Made by a program: the position numbers and the translations under genes. Below the pieces are notes generated by a model. It did not search any database. It saw only the letters and a program-made list of their open reading frames with translations, and was not told the DNA's origin. A stretch of 7,933 bases of DNA from positions 1 through 7,933 of the forward strand of contig DKFH01000204.1 of NCBI GenBank assembly GCA_002452315.1, read 5' to 3'. This DNA comes from Anaerolineaceae bacterium UBA6801 (GTDB lineage Bacteria; Chloroflexota; Anaerolineae; Anaerolineales; Anaerolineaceae). Within the stretch, counting starts at the first letter, position 1, and every line of letters begins with the position of its first letter. Shown piece after piece: positions 6,308 to 7,933 of this stretch.

Positions 6308-7933
6308 TGAACACCTATCCACCCCTTGAACCCAACGAAAAAATGGATATTGAAGCTATCCTGGCAGATTTGGAAAACTATCGGCCGATCCGCAAGGGCT
6401 GGGTGTGGCGCAAGGTATTGGAAGAGGGCATCGATATGGGCCCGTTTCACTTTCGCAACATGTCTGAACCCTTGAAAAACAGCATCGGGCTGCCAGCTTC
6501 TAAATACTTTGACGATATCGACCCGCAACCGGAGCCTGTGGTGACCACCGAGATCGCCTCCGGGCGCTTTGAGGATGACTTACGGCGCATGCGCATGGCG
6601 GCCTGGCATGGTGCTGATCACCTGATGGTGATCCGTACGACCGGCCAGAGCCATATTGACGGCTTGATGGAGGGCACGCCTGAGGGCGTGGGCGGCGTGC
6701 CGATCACGCGCAAGCAGCTGCGCGCCAGCCGCAAGGCCTGCGACCTGATCGAGAATGAGGTCGGCCGGCCGATCAACTTCCACAGCTATGTTTCGGGTGT
6801 GGCCGGGCCGGAGGTGGCCGTGCTGTTCGCCGAGGAGGGCGTCAACGGCGCGCACCAGGACCCGCAGTACAACGTGCTGTACCGCAACATCAATATGTAC
6901 CGCTCCTTTGTTGATGCGGCCGAGGCGAAGTTCATCATGACGGCGGGGGAGATCTTCCAGATCGACGGGGCGCATAACGCCAACGCCACGGCCAAAGCAG
7001 GCTGGCTGGTGATGCCCGAGCTGCTGGTGCAGCATGGCATCAACTGCGCCTACTCCGTTGCTTCAGGCATGCCCAAGGAGATGATTGGCCTTTCGACGGT
7101 GCCGCCGGATGCCCCGCCGGCGCCGAAGCTGTGGTACGACCTGCCCTATGCGGTCGCGTTGCGCGATTTCTTCTCCGAATACAAGATGCGCGCCCAGCAG
7201 AACACGCGCTATATTGAATCCGACATCGAAGAAGCCATCCGCACCCATACCATCGACACGCTTATCTCGATGCTGACCAGCGCGGATATCCAGAGCACGA
7301 TTACGCCGGATGAGGGGCGCAATGTCCCCTGGCATTATAACAATATCCGCGGCGTGCAGACGGTCAAGCAGACCTGGGCGGCCCTGGATGGGATCAAAGA
7401 GCTGCTCAGCTTGAGGATGGACGGCCCGTTGGGTGAGATGGCGCGGGATATTAAAGAACGGGCGGTGGCCTTTCTGGAGGAGATCCTCGAGGTGGGCGGT
7501 TACTTCGCAGCAGTTGAACAGGGCTTTTTCGTGGATTCAGCCCAGTATCCTGAACGCAGCGGCGATGGCATCGCCCGCGATGGTCAGGGCGGCGTGGCCG
7601 CGGATTCGATTGTGCCGCGTGACCCGGATTACCTGGCCCCGGTGTGCGCCCATTTCGGCGACAATCACCTGCCGGAAGGGCTGGAGAAGCCCTGTGACCT
7701 GATCGATGGCTGCACGCTGTGCCATCCGGAAAAGATCGTCTACATTGACGAGCTGGACCCCGAAGATTCGGCGGACCGCCGCCTGGAGGCGACTTATCCC
7801 TACCGCAAGGGCGATCTGATCCGCCCCGAGGTGGAATGGGCCGGCGACGGGACAGTGTTGCTGCAGATGATGATCCCTGAGCAGGAGGATTATGCCCGTG
7901 AAGCCGCGCTGGAAATTGCCCGGCGGATGGGCT
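6307..7933 (+). CDS. oraE: D-ornithine 4,5-aminomutase, large (E) subunit, 3'-truncated by window edge
   Basis: Large subunit of D-ornithine 4,5-aminomutase, which carries PLP and adenosylcobalamin and performs the radical 1,2-amino shift. About 542 codons are present without a stop, of a family length around 730-760. The missing C-terminal Rossmann domain normally holds the cobalamin DxHxxG motif and the PLP-linking lysine, so neither can be checked here. The visible part is the TIM-barrel region, with strongly family-like blocks: IDPQPEPVVTTEIASGRFED, MAAWHGADHLMVIRTTGQSH, VNGAHQDPQYNVLYRNINM, AQIDGAHNANAT-like QIDGAHNANATAK, TPDEGRNVPWHYNNIRG, and VEQGFFVDSAQYPER. I prefer the ATG at 6307 because GAGGAGGT (6293-6300) is better spaced from it; the ATG at 6304 is possible and adds one Met. 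The start overlaps the oraS stop. A cysteine cluster, C463, C469 and C472 followed by His, lies in CDLIDGCTLCHPEK. Confidence 0.95.
   Translation, partial: MNTYPPLEPNEKMDIEAILADLENYRPIRKGWVWRKVLEEGIDMGPFHFRNMSEPLKNSIGLPASKYFDDIDPQPEPVVTTEIASGRFEDDLRRMRMAAWHGADHLMVIRTTGQSHIDGLMEGTPEGVGGVPITRKQLRASRKACDLIENEVGRPINFHSYVSGVAGPEVAVLFAEEGVNGAHQDPQYNVLYRNINMYRSFVDAAEAKFIMTAGEIFQIDGAHNANATAKAGWLVMPELLVQHGINCAYSVASGMPKEMIGLSTVPPDAPPAPKLWYDLPYAVALRDFFSEYKMRAQQNTRYIESDIEEAIRTHTIDTLISMLTSADIQSTITPDEGRNVPWHYNNIRGVQTVKQTWAALDGIKELLSLRMDGPLGEMARDIKERAVAFLEEILEVGGYFAAVEQGFFVDSAQYPERSGDGIARDGQGGVAADSIVPRDPDYLAPVCAHFGDNHLPEGLEKPCDLIDGCTLCHPEKIVYIDELDPEDSADRRLEATYPYRKGDLIRPEVEWAGDGTVLLQMMIPEQEDYAREAALEIARRMG

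Noticed and set aside
1..7933. CRISPR array, tRNA, rRNA, prophage or toxin-antitoxin genes
   Set aside because: No regularly spaced repeats, cloverleaf, rRNA-like sequence or relevant protein families were found on either strand.

Overview
The window shows a bacterial chromosome segment with moderately high GC genes packed on the + strand. Every confident gene reads rightward. Two unrelated gene groups are present, separated by a 759-base non-coding stretch. Anaerobic, amino-acid-fermenting metabolism is clear from gene content. The lineage is less certain. The style of the proteins, a TATAAT box followed by a G run, and a C-rich/G-rich fold-back repeat made me think of Chloroflexota (Anaerolineae-like), but this is an impression and not a test.

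Left part (1-2291): the 3' portion of tldD, cut by the window edge, followed three bases later by a complete tldE/pmbA. Together they encode the TldD/TldE metallopeptidase pair. TldD carries the zinc motif HETIGH, and TldE lacks it. A strong intrinsic terminator at 2397-2436 closes this unit.

Middle part (2292-3050): no convincing gene. It holds the terminator, then a MITE-like element of about 206 bases with 15-base perfect terminal inverted repeats (2526-2540 and 2717-2731). The element is flanked by 13-base perfect direct repeats (2512-2524 and 2732-2744) and contains a GC-rich fold-back repeat. Next come a TATAAT box (2764-2769) and a long, hairpin-rich leader that ends in a terminator-like hairpin about 30 bases before the next gene. 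The leader may be regulatory, since two of its pairings compete for the same bases.

Right part (3051-7933): the oxidative ornithine degradation operon, in the order ord, ortA, ortB, oraS, oraE, with oraE running off the right edge. OraS/OraE (adenosylcobalamin- and PLP-dependent D-ornithine 4,5-aminomutase) converts D-ornithine to 2,4-diaminopentanoate. Ord oxidatively deaminates this to 2-amino-4-oxopentanoate. OrtA/OrtB cleaves that with CoA to acetyl-CoA and alanine (D-alanine in the characterised clostridial enzyme). This is the route described in Clostridium sticklandii and relatives. The ornithine racemase that feeds it is not in the window and may lie downstream.

I did not find a wholly undescribed system. 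The points most worth checking are the MITE-like element beside the operon promoter and the possible attenuator or structured leader of ord.
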